Shown: positions 17,462 to 26,344, counted from the stretch's first letter. The stretch is 64,000 bases of DNA from Fodinibacter sp038258215 (GCA_038258215.1 JBBSQC010000001.1:1-64000); one strand, 5' to 3'. Numbers and translations are program-made. Notes: a model not told the origin generated them from the letters alone.

Positions 17462-18233
17462 ACGGAGGCTCGGGTCACGATCTGTGAGACCCCGTCGGGT
17501 GATCGGGTCGCAGCCGCGTGCCCGTCGGAGGAATCGCAGGAGGTTGCCCGCTCGAGGTTGACCAGGAGTTCGCCCCGTGGTTTGCTGAACTCTCAACCAC
17601 TTCTCTGTGGTGTTGCCCCGGACCCGGCGACGCATCGACACATGCGACGGGACGGGGCTTCGTGATGTTGGCATCGACACACAACGCCGTGCCCCCCGCC
17701 TTGTCCGAACAGCAGCGCAGACAAGACGCCCCACCGGTGGCGTGGTGTCCCCGCCACCGGTGGGAGCCACCACGGTGCCCCAGCAGACCCGGGCCTGTGA
17801 GGAAGCTCCTCCTCGACGACGTGCCGGAACGAAGGAGTGGTTCGACACCAAGGGCGTCGACATGAACCCCCGTCGCTGACCCCTCCCAGCGGCGAACCGA
17901 GGGGTGCCCCCTCCGGCGGCCCACGAGGCCGCCGGAGGGACGTGCACATCCACACCGAATGCCTCCACTCGGTCGGGGCCGGGGGACTGGCGGTATGGTC
18001 GCCCTAACAGTTGGTCGCCCCGGACCTTGGTGACTCCGAGCTCTGTGTCACAGGTACGGAAGGGTGCGTTGTGCGAGGTGTGCCTGCTTGTGCCAAGGCC
18101 CTGACCGGGCGAGCAAGACGGGGGACCGGCCTCCGAAGGCGGTTCTGTACGCACCGTCCGGCGTTCGTGCAACGGGCCGACATCAAGGGTGTCGTCCGCC
18201 GCAGGCCGACGGCCAGCGAGCCATGTGATCTCG
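17462..18233. other. 772-base stretch without a convincing gene
   Basis: Third-base GC falls and no frame looks consistently coding. The last codons of a plus-strand frame ending at 17879 (TKEWFDTKGVDMNPRR) have the GC3 pattern of a real gene, while the codons just before look coding in a different frame (VRKLLLDD), and a perfect hairpin follows 30 bases later. This fits the tail of a decayed or frameshifted small gene, product unknown. The remainder (17940-18233) is the upstream region of the first GAF-ANTAR gene. Confidence 0.4.
17909..17939 (+). terminator. perfect 13-bp hairpin
   Basis: Left arm 17909-17921, 5-base loop CACGA, right arm 17927-17939, with no mismatch and about 85 percent GC. 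There is no U-tract, as is common for actinobacterial terminators. It follows the possible gene tail ending at 17879. Confidence 0.6.
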
Positions 18234-18971
18234 ATGGATGACGCCCCGGCACGAATGGCTGACGCCAACCGGCTCATCGACCACGAGCCACGCACCGCTG
18301 AGAGCGGCTCGGGAACCACCGGTCGTCTCGAACAGCTGTGCTCTGCTCTGGCTCGCGCCCTTCCGGCGACCGGCACCGGGCTCAGCCTGCTCACCGAAGA
18401 CACCTACGGCGGGGGGACGGTCGCCGCTTCCGATGCGGCGAGCAAAGCGCTCGAGGAACTGCAGTTCACTCTTGGTGAAGGGCCCTGCATCGACGCCTAC
18501 AGCTCGCGCCGGCCGGTCCTGGAGCCCGACCTCAGCACGCACGGCATCCGTCGCTGGCCCGGCTATGCCCCGGCGGCCCAACAGCACGGCGTCAAAGCGG
18601 TCTTCGCGTTTCCCCTGCAGGTCGGGGCGGCGCGAGCCGGAGCGCTGGACATCTACCGCGACTCCCCCGGTTCGCTGAGCGCAGGGGCCCTCGCCCAGGC
18701 CTTCACGTTTGCCGAGGTGGCCATGGGCCTGTTGGTGGATGGACAGCAGGGCGCCGACGGCAGCTGGAACGGCCCAGACCTGGATGACGTGCTGGCCTAC
18801 CGCTTGGAGGTCTATCAGGCGCAGGGGATGGTGATGGTGGACCTCGGCGTGGGCATTGACGAGGCGATGGCCCGGTTGCGGGGGCACGCCTACGCACACG
18901 GGCGGTACATCAGTGATGTCGCCAGGGACATTGTTGGGGGTAAACTTCGACTGGACCGAGACACGCGATGA
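18234..18971 (+). CDS. GAF-ANTAR regulator 1
   Basis: About 245 aa from the ATG at 18234; no clear ribosome site, and an in-frame GTG at 18189 is possible. Residues 30-165 are a GAF-like sensor domain with the LGEGPCIDAY motif; residues 185-235 are an ANTAR RNA-binding domain (YQAQGMVMVDLGVGIDEAMARL, shortened here to its AQGMVM core, then ISDVARDIV). ANTAR proteins act as antiterminators by binding paired hexaloop hairpins in target mRNAs. The sensed signal is unknown. A second gene of the same architecture follows 52 bases downstream, and a STAS gene converges on them. Confidence 0.88.
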   Translation: MDDAPARMADANRLIDHEPRTAESGSGTTGRLEQLCSALARALPATGTGLSLLTEDTYGGGTVAASDAASKALEELQFTLGEGPCIDAYSSRRPVLEPDLSTHGIRRWPGYAPAAQQHGVKAVFAFPLQVGAARAGALDIYRDSPGSLSAGALAQAFTFAEVAMGLLVDGQQGADGSWNGPDLDDVLAYRLEVYQAQGMVMVDLGVGIDEAMARLRGHAYAHGRYISDVARDIVGGKLRLDRDTR

Positions 18972-19023
18972 AGCAACCAGTAGCGACGCACTCGCGCGAC
19001 CCACGAACGGGAGGCCGAGCAGC

Positions 19024-19749
19024 ATGATCGCCGCAGATCACCTGGCAGCGGTCTTCGTCGAGGTGGCGGACACCCTCGTCGACGACTTCGACATCATCGA
19101 GTTCCTGGAGGCGCTGACCGGTCACACCGCGAAGATCAGCGCCGCTTCTTCCGCAGGCCTGCTGCTTGCGGATCCGCACGGCCAGCTCCAGTACATGGCC
19201 TCTTCGCAGGAGTCGGTCAAGCTGCTGGAGCTCTTCCAGCTGCAGTACCGCGAGGGTCCGTGCCTGGACTGCTACCTCACTGGCACAGCCGTGGTCAACA
19301 CTGACCTGCACCAGGCCGCAGACCGGTGGCCCCTGTTCGCCCCCCGGGCGGTCGAGGCCGGCTTCCAGTCCGTCCACGCCTTCCCCCTCCGTCACCGTCG
19401 GCGGGTGATCGGAGCCCTGAACCTGTTCGGCAGCGACGTCGGTCGCCTCGAGCCGGCCGACATCCGCATCATCCAGTGCCTGGCCGACATCGCCACCATC
19501 GGGGTCCTCCAGGAACGCACGATCCACACCGCCGAGATCCTCACCGAACAGCTCCAGAGCGCCCTGAACAGCCGGGTCACCATCGAGCAGGCCAAGGGCG
19601 TCCTCGCCAGAACCCACCACCTCTCGGTCGATGTCGCGTTCGAGCTCATGCGCGACTACGCCCGCCGCAACCACCACCGACTCAGCGATGTCGCGCGAGC
19701 AGTGGTCACCGAACCCGGTCGTCACCCAGAGCTCACCACCTCGACCTGA
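19024..19749 (+). CDS. GAF-ANTAR regulator 2
   Basis: 241 aa from an ATG with GGGAGG 9 bases upstream. Residues 15-165 are a GAF domain with REGPCLDCY and a C-terminal FPLRHRRRVIGALNL strand pattern; residues 175-230 are an ANTAR domain (IEQAKGVLAR, LSDVARAVV). Same architecture as the gene before it but clearly diverged in sequence, so this is an old duplication or a paired system, not a recent copy. Both may share one transcript. Role is inferred as signal-dependent antitermination. Confidence 0.9.
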   Translation: MIAADHLAAVFVEVADTLVDDFDIIEFLEALTGHTAKISAASSAGLLLADPHGQLQYMASSQESVKLLELFQLQYREGPCLDCYLTGTAVVNTDLHQAADRWPLFAPRAVEAGFQSVHAFPLRHRRRVIGALNLFGSDVGRLEPADIRIIQCLADIATIGVLQERTIHTAEILTEQLQSALNSRVTIEQAKGVLARTHHLSVDVAFELMRDYARRNHHRLSDVARAVVTEPGRHPELTTST

Positions 19750-19809
19750 CGCGAACCCGGGACGGCTCTGAGGTCGACCACCCGGCCCTACTCGCGCCTC
19801 AGCCGGTGC

Positions 19810-20184
19810 TCACCGCGCTGCGGCAACGGACCCTTGACGTATCGCACGGAGCCCAGGCCCTCGCTGGAAGCATTCCAACAGGTCAAAGATGCGCTTCACC
19901 GACCCGGCCGGGCCAATGAGCGTGATCGGCGTCGGTCGGCAGGCCGTGAGGATCATCTGTGCAGAACGGACATCGCAGAAGTGAAGCTCGCTCACGTCGA
20001 CCACCAGGCAGTCCCCGCCCATGCGGGCGGCCGCTGCCAGCTCACGCGTCAGAAAGCGCTCTGTGTCGAGGTCGGCCTCCCCGGACATCGTGAACACCCA
20101 GTGTCCGTGGTCGTTCACATGCGCAACCTGCAGTGTCGCCCACGAGCGGGTCGTCTCCGTGCGTGACGCTTCGACAACTTCCAT
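19810..20184 (-). CDS. STAS-domain protein (anti-sigma antagonist-like)
   Basis: 124 aa, one STAS domain covering about residues 20-110 (FTMSGEADLDT, LVVDVSELHFCDVRSAQMI). Classic antagonists have D-S-S-G here, with the second Ser phosphorylated by an anti-sigma kinase. This protein reads D-V-R-S, so the usual phospho-serine position is Arg and the nearest Ser is shifted by one. It may be unregulated by phosphorylation or a member of another STAS branch. No anti-sigma kinase is adjacent. The gene is convergent with the GAF-ANTAR pair, 60 bases apart. Confidence 0.85.
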   Translation of the reverse strand: MEVVEASRTETTRSWATLQVAHVNDHGHWVFTMSGEADLDTERFLTRELAAAARMGGDCLVVDVSELHFCDVRSAQMILTACRPTPITLIGPAGSVKRIFDLLECFQRGPGLRAIRQGSVAAAR

Positions 20185-20324
20185 GACGGACCCATCGGTG
20201 GAGGAGAATCGCCACCAGGGTCCTGGGCAGCCGTGCGCCGCTCACGTTACTCCCGATCGTCACCTACCGGGCGGTTGATGACCGACGAACCGAGCCGGTG
20301 GGCCGGGGACCTCGTCCGCCGCCG

Positions 20325-21140
20325 TCACCCGTGGGCGTCGCGCCAGGCGATCAGGTCGCGCACCGGACCAGGGTCGTAGTCCGGGCCGGACAGCCCCACC
20401 GTGAACAGGCGCGTGCCCACGGCATACAGGTCCTCGGCCGACGCGGCGTAGTCCTCGACGTCCTCGGGGAGGCGGCCGGGTGTGGGGGCCACCCCGGACG
20501 AGCGTTCGATCTCCGCGGGGTCGCGGCCGACCTCCACGCACCACTCGTCGAGCACGGCGTGCTTGTGCGCGATGGTCTCCGGGTCGCCGAAGCCGTGCCA
20601 GATGTCGGCGTGCTCGGCTACGATGCGCAGCGTCTTGCGCTCACCACCACCCCCGATGAGCACCGGGATGTCGCGCGTGGGTGCCGGGTTGAGGTGGCGC
20701 CACCGCTCCTTGACCAGCGGCAGGGTCCGGTCGAGGGCGTCGAGCCGACCACCGGCGGTGCCGAAGTCGTAGCCGTACTCGGTGTAGTCGCGTTCGAACC
20801 ACCCCGACCCGATCCCGAGGATGAGCCGCCCGTCGCTGATGTGGTCGACGGTGCGCGACATGTCGGCGAGGAGCTGGGGGTTGCGGTAGCTGTTGCACGT
20901 GACGAGGGCGCCGATCTCGACGCGCTGGGTGGCCTCGGCCCACGCGGCCAACATCGTCCAGCACTCGAAGTGCGCCCCGTCGGCATCGCCGGAGAGCGGG
21001 AAGAAGTGGTCCCAGTTGAACAGCACGTCGACCCCGGCCTCTTCGAGGTCGGCGCAGGCCCGTCGGATCTGCGCGTAGGTCGCGTGCTGCGGTTGGAGCT
21101 GGGCACCGATCCGGATGGGGTGCCCGGCTCCATCGCTCAA
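20325..21140 (-). CDS. LLM-class F420-dependent oxidoreductase
   Basis: 271 aa TIM-barrel protein of the luciferase-like monooxygenase superfamily: IGAQLQPQHATY at the N-terminus, DHFFPLSGD, NPQLLADMSRTVDHISDGR and GIGSGWFERDYTEYG. The set of motifs fits F420-dependent members with family name LLM class F420-dependent (TIGR03560-like), whose substrates are mostly unknown. It starts inside the end of glgC (ATGA overlap, 4 bases), so the two are translated from one message, although no shared pathway is obvious. Confidence 0.88.
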   Translation of the reverse strand: MSDGAGHPIRIGAQLQPQHATYAQIRRACADLEEAGVDVLFNWDHFFPLSGDADGAHFECWTMLAAWAEATQRVEIGALVTCNSYRNPQLLADMSRTVDHISDGRLILGIGSGWFERDYTEYGYDFGTAGGRLDALDRTLPLVKERWRHLNPAPTRDIPVLIGGGGERKTLRIVAEHADIWHGFGDPETIAHKHAVLDEWCVEVGRDPAEIERSSGVAPTPGRLPEDVEDYAASAEDLYAVGTRLFTVGLSGPDYDPGPVRDLIAWRDAHG

Positions 21141-22390
21141 GGAGTGACCTCCTGCCCCTTGCCCACCACCGTGATGCCGGACTCGGTGACCGAGAACCCG
21201 CGAGCGATGTCGTGCTCGCGGTCGTGGCCGATCGTGCTGCCCTCGGGCACGACGACGTTCTTGTCGATGATGGTGCGGGAGATGCGGCAGTTCCGCCCGA
21301 TCTGCACGCCCTCGAGGATGACGCTGGAGCTGACCTCGCTGTAGCTGTGGACGTGCACGTCCGGCGAGATCACCGAGCCGTCGACCCGGGCACCGGAGAT
21401 GACGACCCCGTTGGACACGACCGAGTTCAGCGCCTCACCGAAGCGCCCCTGGTCACCGTGGACGAACTTGGCCGGGGGGTAGGGGCCGTGCGAGGTGTAG
21501 ATCGGCCAGTCGTAGTTGTAGAGGTTGAAGATGGGGTGGATCGAGACGATGTCCATGTGCGCGTCGTAGTAGGAGTCCATGGTGCCGACGTCGCGCCAGT
21601 AGCCCATGTCCCGCTCGGTGCCACCGGGCATGACGTTCTTCTTGAAGTCGTAGGTGTAGGCGGCACCCTGCTCGACGAGGGCCGGCACGATGTCGCCGCC
21701 CATGTCGTGCTTGCTGCCCTCGCGGGAGCTGTCCTCGGTGACCGCATCCATGAGCACCTTGGTGTCGAAGACGTAGTTGCCCATGCTGGCGAGGATCTCG
21801 CCGGGGGAGTCCGGGAGGCCGTCGGGGTCCGTGGGCTTCTCGAGGAACGCCTTGATGCGGGTGTGGTCGTCCTGGGCGACCTCGATGACCCCGAACTGGT
21901 CCGAGGTGGCGATCGGCTGGCGGATCGCCGCCACCGTGACCCCGGCCCCGGACTCCACGTGCTGGTCGACCATCTGCGAGAAGTCCATCCGGTAGACGTG
22001 GTCGGCGCCCACCACGACGACGATGTCCGGCTTCTCCTCGGTGATGACGTTCATGCTCTGGTAGATCGCATCAGCGCTGCCCTGGAACCACGACTTGTCG
22101 ATGCGCTGCTGGGCGGGGATCGGGGCGACGTAGTTGCCCAACAGGGTCGACATCCGCCACGTCTTCGTCACGTGCCGGTCCAGGCTGTGCGACTTGTACT
22201 GGGTGAGGACGACGACCTTGAGGTAGCCGGAGTTGACGACGTTGGAGAGCGCGAAGTCGATGAGCCGGTAGATCCCCCCGAAGGGGACCGCTGGCTTGGC
22301 GCGGTCGGCGGTGAGCGGCATCAGCCGCTTTCCCTCCCCACCCGCCAGGACGATGACCAGGACCTTCGGACCTCCGCTGCGGTACGCCAT
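21137..22390 (-). CDS. glgC: glucose-1-phosphate adenylyltransferase
   Basis: 417 aa. N-terminal nucleotidyltransferase domain with VLAGGEGKRLMPLT, AKPAVPFGG and the ADHVYRMD motif; the C-terminal half has left-handed beta-helix repeats (GVVISGARVDGSVISP, SVILEGVQIG). It makes ADP-glucose for glycogen synthesis. It is divergent from glgA across 62 bases that hold both -10 elements. The downstream oxidoreductase overlaps it by 4 bases. Confidence 0.96.
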   Translation of the reverse strand: MAYRSGGPKVLVIVLAGGEGKRLMPLTADRAKPAVPFGGIYRLIDFALSNVVNSGYLKVVVLTQYKSHSLDRHVTKTWRMSTLLGNYVAPIPAQQRIDKSWFQGSADAIYQSMNVITEEKPDIVVVVGADHVYRMDFSQMVDQHVESGAGVTVAAIRQPIATSDQFGVIEVAQDDHTRIKAFLEKPTDPDGLPDSPGEILASMGNYVFDTKVLMDAVTEDSSREGSKHDMGGDIVPALVEQGAAYTYDFKKNVMPGGTERDMGYWRDVGTMDSYYDAHMDIVSIHPIFNLYNYDWPIYTSHGPYPPAKFVHGDQGRFGEALNSVVSNGVVISGARVDGSVISPDVHVHSYSEVSSSVILEGVQIGRNCRISRTIIDKNVVVPEGSTIGHDREHDIARGFSVTESGITVVGKGQEVTP

Positions 22391-22396
22391 GCCACC

Positions 22397-22402
22397 AACC
22401 TA
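22397..22402 (-). promoter_or_regulatory. -10 element of glgC (leaderless)
   Basis: TAGGTT on the minus strand ends 6 bases before the ATG at 22390. Confidence 0.5.
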
Positions 22403-22439
22403 TGGGGTCCGCCCCCTCGCCGGGAGGTCTGTCTCTCAC

Positions 22440-22445
22440 TAGGGT
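22440..22445 (+). promoter_or_regulatory. -10 element of glgA (leaderless)
   Basis: TAGGGT ends 7 bases before the GTG at 22453, in the same 62-base divergent spacer as the glgC promoter. Confidence 0.5.
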
Positions 22446-22452
22446 GGAAACC

Positions 22453-23661
22453 GTGCGCATCGACATCCTCAGCAAGGAGTACCCGCCGGCCATCTATGGG
22501 GGAGCAGGGGTCCACGTGGCCGAGCTCGTCCGGGCCCTGCGCTCGAGGGGTGATCTCGACGTGCGGGTGCAGGCCTTCGGGGAGCCGCGTGACGAGGAGG
22601 GCACGACCGGCCATCCCGACCTGCCCGAGCTGAGCGGTGCGAATGCCGCGCTGACCACTCTCGGGGTCGACCTCACCATCGCGGCCGCCACCGAGGGGTC
22701 GGACCTGTTGCACTCGCACACCTGGTACGCCAACTTCGCGGGGCACGTGGGCGGCATCCTCGGCGGTATCCCCCACGTCCTCAGCGCGCACAGCCTGGAG
22801 CCGATGCGGCCCTGGAAGGCCGAGCAGCTGGGAGGTGGCTACCGTCTCTCCTCTTGGGTCGAACGCACGGCCTACGAGGGTGCCGATGCCGTCATCGCGG
22901 TGAGCCACGGCATGCGCGCGGACATCCTGCGCTCCTACCCGTCGATCGACCCGGACAAGGTCAAGGTCGTGCACAACGGGATCGACTCCGAGCTGTGGGC
23001 GCGCCAGCGCGACGACGACACGGTGCGCCGCCACGGGGTCGACCCGGACCGACCGAGCGTCATCTTCGTGGGCCGGATCACCCGCCAGAAGGGGCTCCCC
23101 CACCTGTTGCAGGCCGCCGCGGAGCTCCCCCCGGAGGTGCAGCTGGTGCTGCTCGCCGGTGCCCCCGACACCCCGGAGATCAAGGCCGAGGTGGAACACC
23201 TCATCGACGGGTTGCGCGAGACGCGGGACGGCGTCGTGTGGATCCCCGAGATGCTCCCGCGCGCCGAGGTCGTGGCCCTGCTCAGCTCCGCCACCGTGTT
23301 CGTCTGCCCCTCGGTCTACGAGCCCCTGGGCATCGTCAACCTCGAGGCGATGGCCTGTGAGGTGCCGGTGGTCGCCACGGCGACCGGGGGCATCCCCGAG
23401 GTCGTCGTCGACGGCGAGACCGGCTGGCTGGTGCCCATCGAGCAGGTGCAGGACGGCACCGGCGCGCCGGTCGACCCGGACCGTTTCGTGGCTGACCTCG
23501 CGGCCGCGCTCACCGATGCCGTGAGCGACGCAGACCGGGCGCGCCGGATGGGACGAGCGGGGCGCCAACGCGCGGTCGACTCGTTCTCCTGGAGCAGCAT
23601 CGGCGACCAGACCTTCGAGGTCTACGACGAGGTGCTGCAGGGGCGTTCGGCCCGATCCTGA
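22453..23661 (+). CDS. glgA: glycogen synthase, corynebacterial type (GT4)
   Basis: 402 aa from the GTG at 22453 (VRIDILSKEYPP); a frame open from 22402 adds nothing conserved. GT4 family glycosyltransferase: YGGAGVHVAEL near the start, HSHTWYANFAGH, FVGRITRQKGLPHL, and the nucleotide-sugar segment CPSVYEPLGIVNLEAMA. In actinobacteria this type makes alpha-1,4-glucan or maltose-1-phosphate from ADP-glucose, matching the divergent glgC. The start is supported by TAGGGT 7 bases upstream. Confidence 0.94.
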   Translation: MRIDILSKEYPPAIYGGAGVHVAELVRALRSRGDLDVRVQAFGEPRDEEGTTGHPDLPELSGANAALTTLGVDLTIAAATEGSDLLHSHTWYANFAGHVGGILGGIPHVLSAHSLEPMRPWKAEQLGGGYRLSSWVERTAYEGADAVIAVSHGMRADILRSYPSIDPDKVKVVHNGIDSELWARQRDDDTVRRHGVDPDRPSVIFVGRITRQKGLPHLLQAAAELPPEVQLVLLAGAPDTPEIKAEVEHLIDGLRETRDGVVWIPEMLPRAEVVALLSSATVFVCPSVYEPLGIVNLEAMACEVPVVATATGGIPEVVVDGETGWLVPIEQVQDGTGAPVDPDRFVADLAAALTDAVSDADRARRMGRAGRQRAVDSFSWSSIGDQTFEVYDEVLQGRSARS

Positions 23662-23668
23662 CGCTCTG

Positions 23669-23674
23669 TAGGGT
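23669..23674 (+). promoter_or_regulatory. -10 element of ABC ATPase gene (leaderless)
   Basis: TAGGGT ends 7 bases before the ATG at 23682. Confidence 0.5.
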
Positions 23675-23681
23675 TCGGGAC

Positions 23682-24464
23682 ATGAGTGATGTCCTGGCCA
23701 TGGCTGGCGTGAGTGTCGTCCGGGGAGACACCACGATCCTCGACGACGTCTCGTGGGAGGTCGAGGAGGGTCAGCGCTGGGTGATCCTGGGCCCCAACGG
23801 TGCCGGCAAGACCACGCTCCTGCAGCTCGCCGCGGCACGGATCCACCCGACCACCGGTGTCGTCGGGATCCTCGGTGAGGTGCTGGGAGCCGTGGACGTC
23901 TTCGAGCTCCGACCCCGGATCGGTCTGGCCTCCGCCGCCCTGGCGGAGCGGATCCCGTCCCGCGAGAAGGTCCGCGACGTCGTCGTCACTGCGTCCTACG
24001 GCGTGGTCGGTCGCTGGCGCGAGAGCTACGACCACCTCGACGAGGGCCGTGCCGACGAGCTGCTCGAGGCCCTGGGCGCCAGCCACCTCGCGGACCGCCG
24101 CTTCGGCACGCTGTCCGAGGGCGAGCGCAAGCGGGTGCAGATCTCCCGAGCCCTGATGACCGACCCCGAGCTGATGCTGCTCGACGAGCCCGCCGCAGGG
24201 CTGGACCTCGGCGGCCGCGAGGACCTGGTGCGCCGTCTCGGGGACCTGGCGGCCGACCTCGCCGCGCCGGCCATGGTCCTGGTGACCCACCACGTCGAGG
24301 AGGTGCCCCCCAACTTCACCGACGTGCTGCTCGTGCGCGACGGGCGCATCGTGGCCCAGGGCCCGATCGAGATCACGTTGACCGCCGACAACCTCGAGGC
24401 CACCTTCGGGCTGCCCCTCGAGCTGGAGGTCAGGGGTGAGCGCTATGCCGCGCGGGCCCGCTGA
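23682..24464 (+). CDS. ABC-type ATPase without a partner permease
   Basis: 260 aa, a single ATPase domain: Walker A GPNGAGKTTLL, signature LSEGERKRVQISRAL, Walker B LMLLDEPAAGLD and H-loop VTHHVEE. The signature has E in place of the second G (LSEGE), a feature of ModF/YlmA-like ATPases that have no transmembrane partner. No permease or binding-protein gene is adjacent, which agrees. Likely a soluble or housekeeping ATPase; function unknown. Confidence 0.88.
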   Translation: MSDVLAMAGVSVVRGDTTILDDVSWEVEEGQRWVILGPNGAGKTTLLQLAAARIHPTTGVVGILGEVLGAVDVFELRPRIGLASAALAERIPSREKVRDVVVTASYGVVGRWRESYDHLDEGRADELLEALGASHLADRRFGTLSEGERKRVQISRALMTDPELMLLDEPAAGLDLGGREDLVRRLGDLAADLAAPAMVLVTHHVEEVPPNFTDVLLVRDGRIVAQGPIEITLTADNLEATFGLPLELEVRGERYAARAR

Positions 24465-24533
24465 GCACATCCGGAACCAGACGCCCGCGGCGTGCGTCAA
24501 TCCGCTGACGCCCCATGACAAGGAGGTCGGTCC

Positions 24534-25028
24534 ATGGACTGGCTGACGGACAACTTCTGGCTCGGCTGGATCGGCCTCGCCATCCTCCTCGCCGCTATCG
24601 AGGCGGCCACGGTCGACTTCGTCTTCGTCATGTTCGCCGGCGGTGCCGTGGTCGGGGCGATCGCCTCGGGCGCCGGGGCGTCGTTCCCGCTGCAGATGGT
24701 CCTCGCCGTGGCCGCGGCCATCCTCCTGCTCGTCGTCGTGCGGCCCATCATCCGGCGACAGCTCCTCGACGAGGAGACCGACCACCGGATCGGTGCCGCC
24801 AGCCTCGTGGGCCGCGACGCTCGCGTGCTGCAGGCGGTCACCGACAGTGACGGAAGGATCAAGCTGGCCGGGGAGACGTGGTCCGCCCGGGTCCCCGACG
24901 GCAGCCCCACCATCGGCCCGGGGGAGGACGTCCGGGTCATCGCCATCCACGGCGCGACGGCGATCGTCGGCCCGGCGATCGCCACACCCTTCGCTCCTCC
25001 CGTGCCCGCCCCCGAACCCCACGCCTGA
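24534..25028 (+). CDS. NfeD family protein
   Basis: 164 aa. Two or three hydrophobic segments in residues 8-75 (LGWIGLAILLAAIEAATVDF, FVMFAGGAVVGAIAS, VLAVAAAILLLVVVRP) precede a C-terminal OB-fold domain with LVGRDARV and GETWSAR. NfeD proteins accompany SPFH/stomatin proteins, as the next gene here, 26 bases downstream. AAGGAGGT lies 8 bases before the ATG, one of the stronger ribosome sites in the window. Role inferred: membrane microdomain organisation. Confidence 0.9.
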   Translation: MDWLTDNFWLGWIGLAILLAAIEAATVDFVFVMFAGGAVVGAIASGAGASFPLQMVLAVAAAILLLVVVRPIIRRQLLDEETDHRIGAASLVGRDARVLQAVTDSDGRIKLAGETWSARVPDGSPTIGPGEDVRVIAIHGATAIVGPAIATPFAPPVPAPEPHA

Positions 25029-25054
25029 CCCGGAATCCACCGAAAGGGATCGTC

Positions 25055-26290
25055 ATGCCCGACGGACTCCTGTCCATCATCGTCATCCTGCTGCTCGCGG
25101 CCTTCGTCATCATCGTGCTGGTGCGCACGGTGCGCGTCGTCCCGCAGCAGACCGCACTGATCATCGAGCGGCTGGGTCGCTACTCGCGCACCCTCGAGGG
25201 AGGTCTGCACATCCTCGTGCCGTTCGTCGACCTCGTGCGGGCCAACATCGACCTGCGCGAGCAGGTGGTCTCCTTCCCGCCGCAGCCGGTGATCACCAGC
25301 GACAACCTCGTGGTGAGCATCGACACGGTCATCTACTACCAGGTCATCGAGCCCAAGTCGGCGGTCTACGAGATCGCCAACTTCATCCAGGGCATCGAGC
25401 AGCTCACCGTCACCACGCTCCGTAACGTCATCGGCTCGCTCGACCTCGAGCAGACGCTCACCAGCCGCGACCAGATCAACGGCCAGCTCCGGGGGGTCCT
25501 GGACGAGGCCACCGGCAAGTGGGGCATCCGGGTCAACCGCGTCGAGCTCAAGGCGATCGACCCGCCGACCTCCATCCAGGAGTCGATGGAGAAGCAGATG
25601 AAGGCCGAGCGCGAGCGCCGCGCCATCATCCTCACCGCGGAGGGGTCCAAGGCCAGCCAGATCCTCACCGCCGAGGGCGAGAAGCAGAGCTCGATCCTGC
25701 GGGCCGAGGGCTCGGCCCAGGCCCGCATCCTGGAGGCGCAGGGTCAGGCCCGCGCCATCCAGCAGGTCTTCGACGCCATCCACCGCGGCAAGCCGACCCA
25801 GAAGCTGCTCGCCTACCAGTACCTCCAGGTGCTGCCCCAGATCGCCCGGGGCGACTCCAACAAGATGTGGATCATCCCCACCGAGCTCACCGACGCCCTC
25901 AAGGGCATCGGCGGCATGCTCGGACGTGGGGAGGGTGGCGGCGGCTTCGACGGCGGTGCCGAGGACGAGTGGGTCGACCCGGGCGACGACATCGGCAACG
26001 CCTTCGCCGAGACCACGCTCGAGGACCCCGCCAAGGCCCTGGCCGCCGCGCGCGGCCAGGCCGGACTCGCCAGCCGCGAGGCGGAGGAGCACGCCTCCCC
26101 GGCCTCCCGGGTGCAGCCCCCGGTCCGACCGGGTGCGGATGCCGTGCCGCCCCGTCCGCCGGCACTCCCGGCCGACGCAGCCCCTGCAGCCCCGCCGGCG
26201 CCCCCCGCAGACCCGGCCGCCCCGGTGCCACCCGTGCCCCCGGCCCCGCCTGCGCCTCCGCAGGGGTCGGACGACGAGCCCCGGAGCTAG
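25055..26290 (+). CDS. SPFH/stomatin-like membrane protein
   Basis: 411 aa from an ATG with GAAAGGGA upstream. One N-terminal helix (about residues 5-25), then the SPFH (band 7) domain (RVVPQQTALIIERLGRYSRTL pattern, ALIIERLG core) to about 190, a charged coiled-coil region with KQMKAERERRA and repeated AEG motifs, then a disordered Pro/Ala-rich tail of about 70 residues. Stomatin-type proteins oligomerise at the membrane and control proteases or channels. It forms an operon with the NfeD gene. The proline-rich tail is longer than in typical bacterial stomatins. Confidence 0.93.
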   Translation: MPDGLLSIIVILLLAAFVIIVLVRTVRVVPQQTALIIERLGRYSRTLEGGLHILVPFVDLVRANIDLREQVVSFPPQPVITSDNLVVSIDTVIYYQVIEPKSAVYEIANFIQGIEQLTVTTLRNVIGSLDLEQTLTSRDQINGQLRGVLDEATGKWGIRVNRVELKAIDPPTSIQESMEKQMKAERERRAIILTAEGSKASQILTAEGEKQSSILRAEGSAQARILEAQGQARAIQQVFDAIHRGKPTQKLLAYQYLQVLPQIARGDSNKMWIIPTELTDALKGIGGMLGRGEGGGGFDGGAEDEWVDPGDDIGNAFAETTLEDPAKALAAARGQAGLASREAEEHASPASRVQPPVRPGADAVPPRPPALPADAAPAAPPAPPADPAAPVPPVPPAPPAPPQGSDDEPRS

Positions 26291-26338
26291 GGCCACCACA
26301 GTCCCCGGACACCGATCCTGGACACCCGGACGCCGCAC

Positions 26339-26344
26339 TAGGGT
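26339..26344 (+). promoter_or_regulatory. -10 element of TSUP gene (leaderless)
   Basis: TAGGGT ends 6 bases before the GTG at 26351. Confidence 0.5.

Noticed and set aside
17475..17924. 149-codon minus-strand frame in the 17.5-18.2 kb gap
   Set aside because: No start signal, mixed GC3 and no family; more likely chance in a non-coding stretch.
16382..18403. 673-codon minus-strand open frame over the desaturase
   Set aside because: Antisense to a gene with all three histidine boxes; no protein-like features.
19750..19809. CTGAGG...CCTCAG inverted repeat between GAF-ANTAR 2 and STAS genes
   Set aside because: Only 6 pairs around a 23-base loop; too weak to call a terminator.
24878..25054. 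Upstream extension of the SPFH frame
   Set aside because: Lies over the NfeD 3' end in another frame; the ATG at 25055 has GAAAGGGA and a proper membrane helix directly after it.
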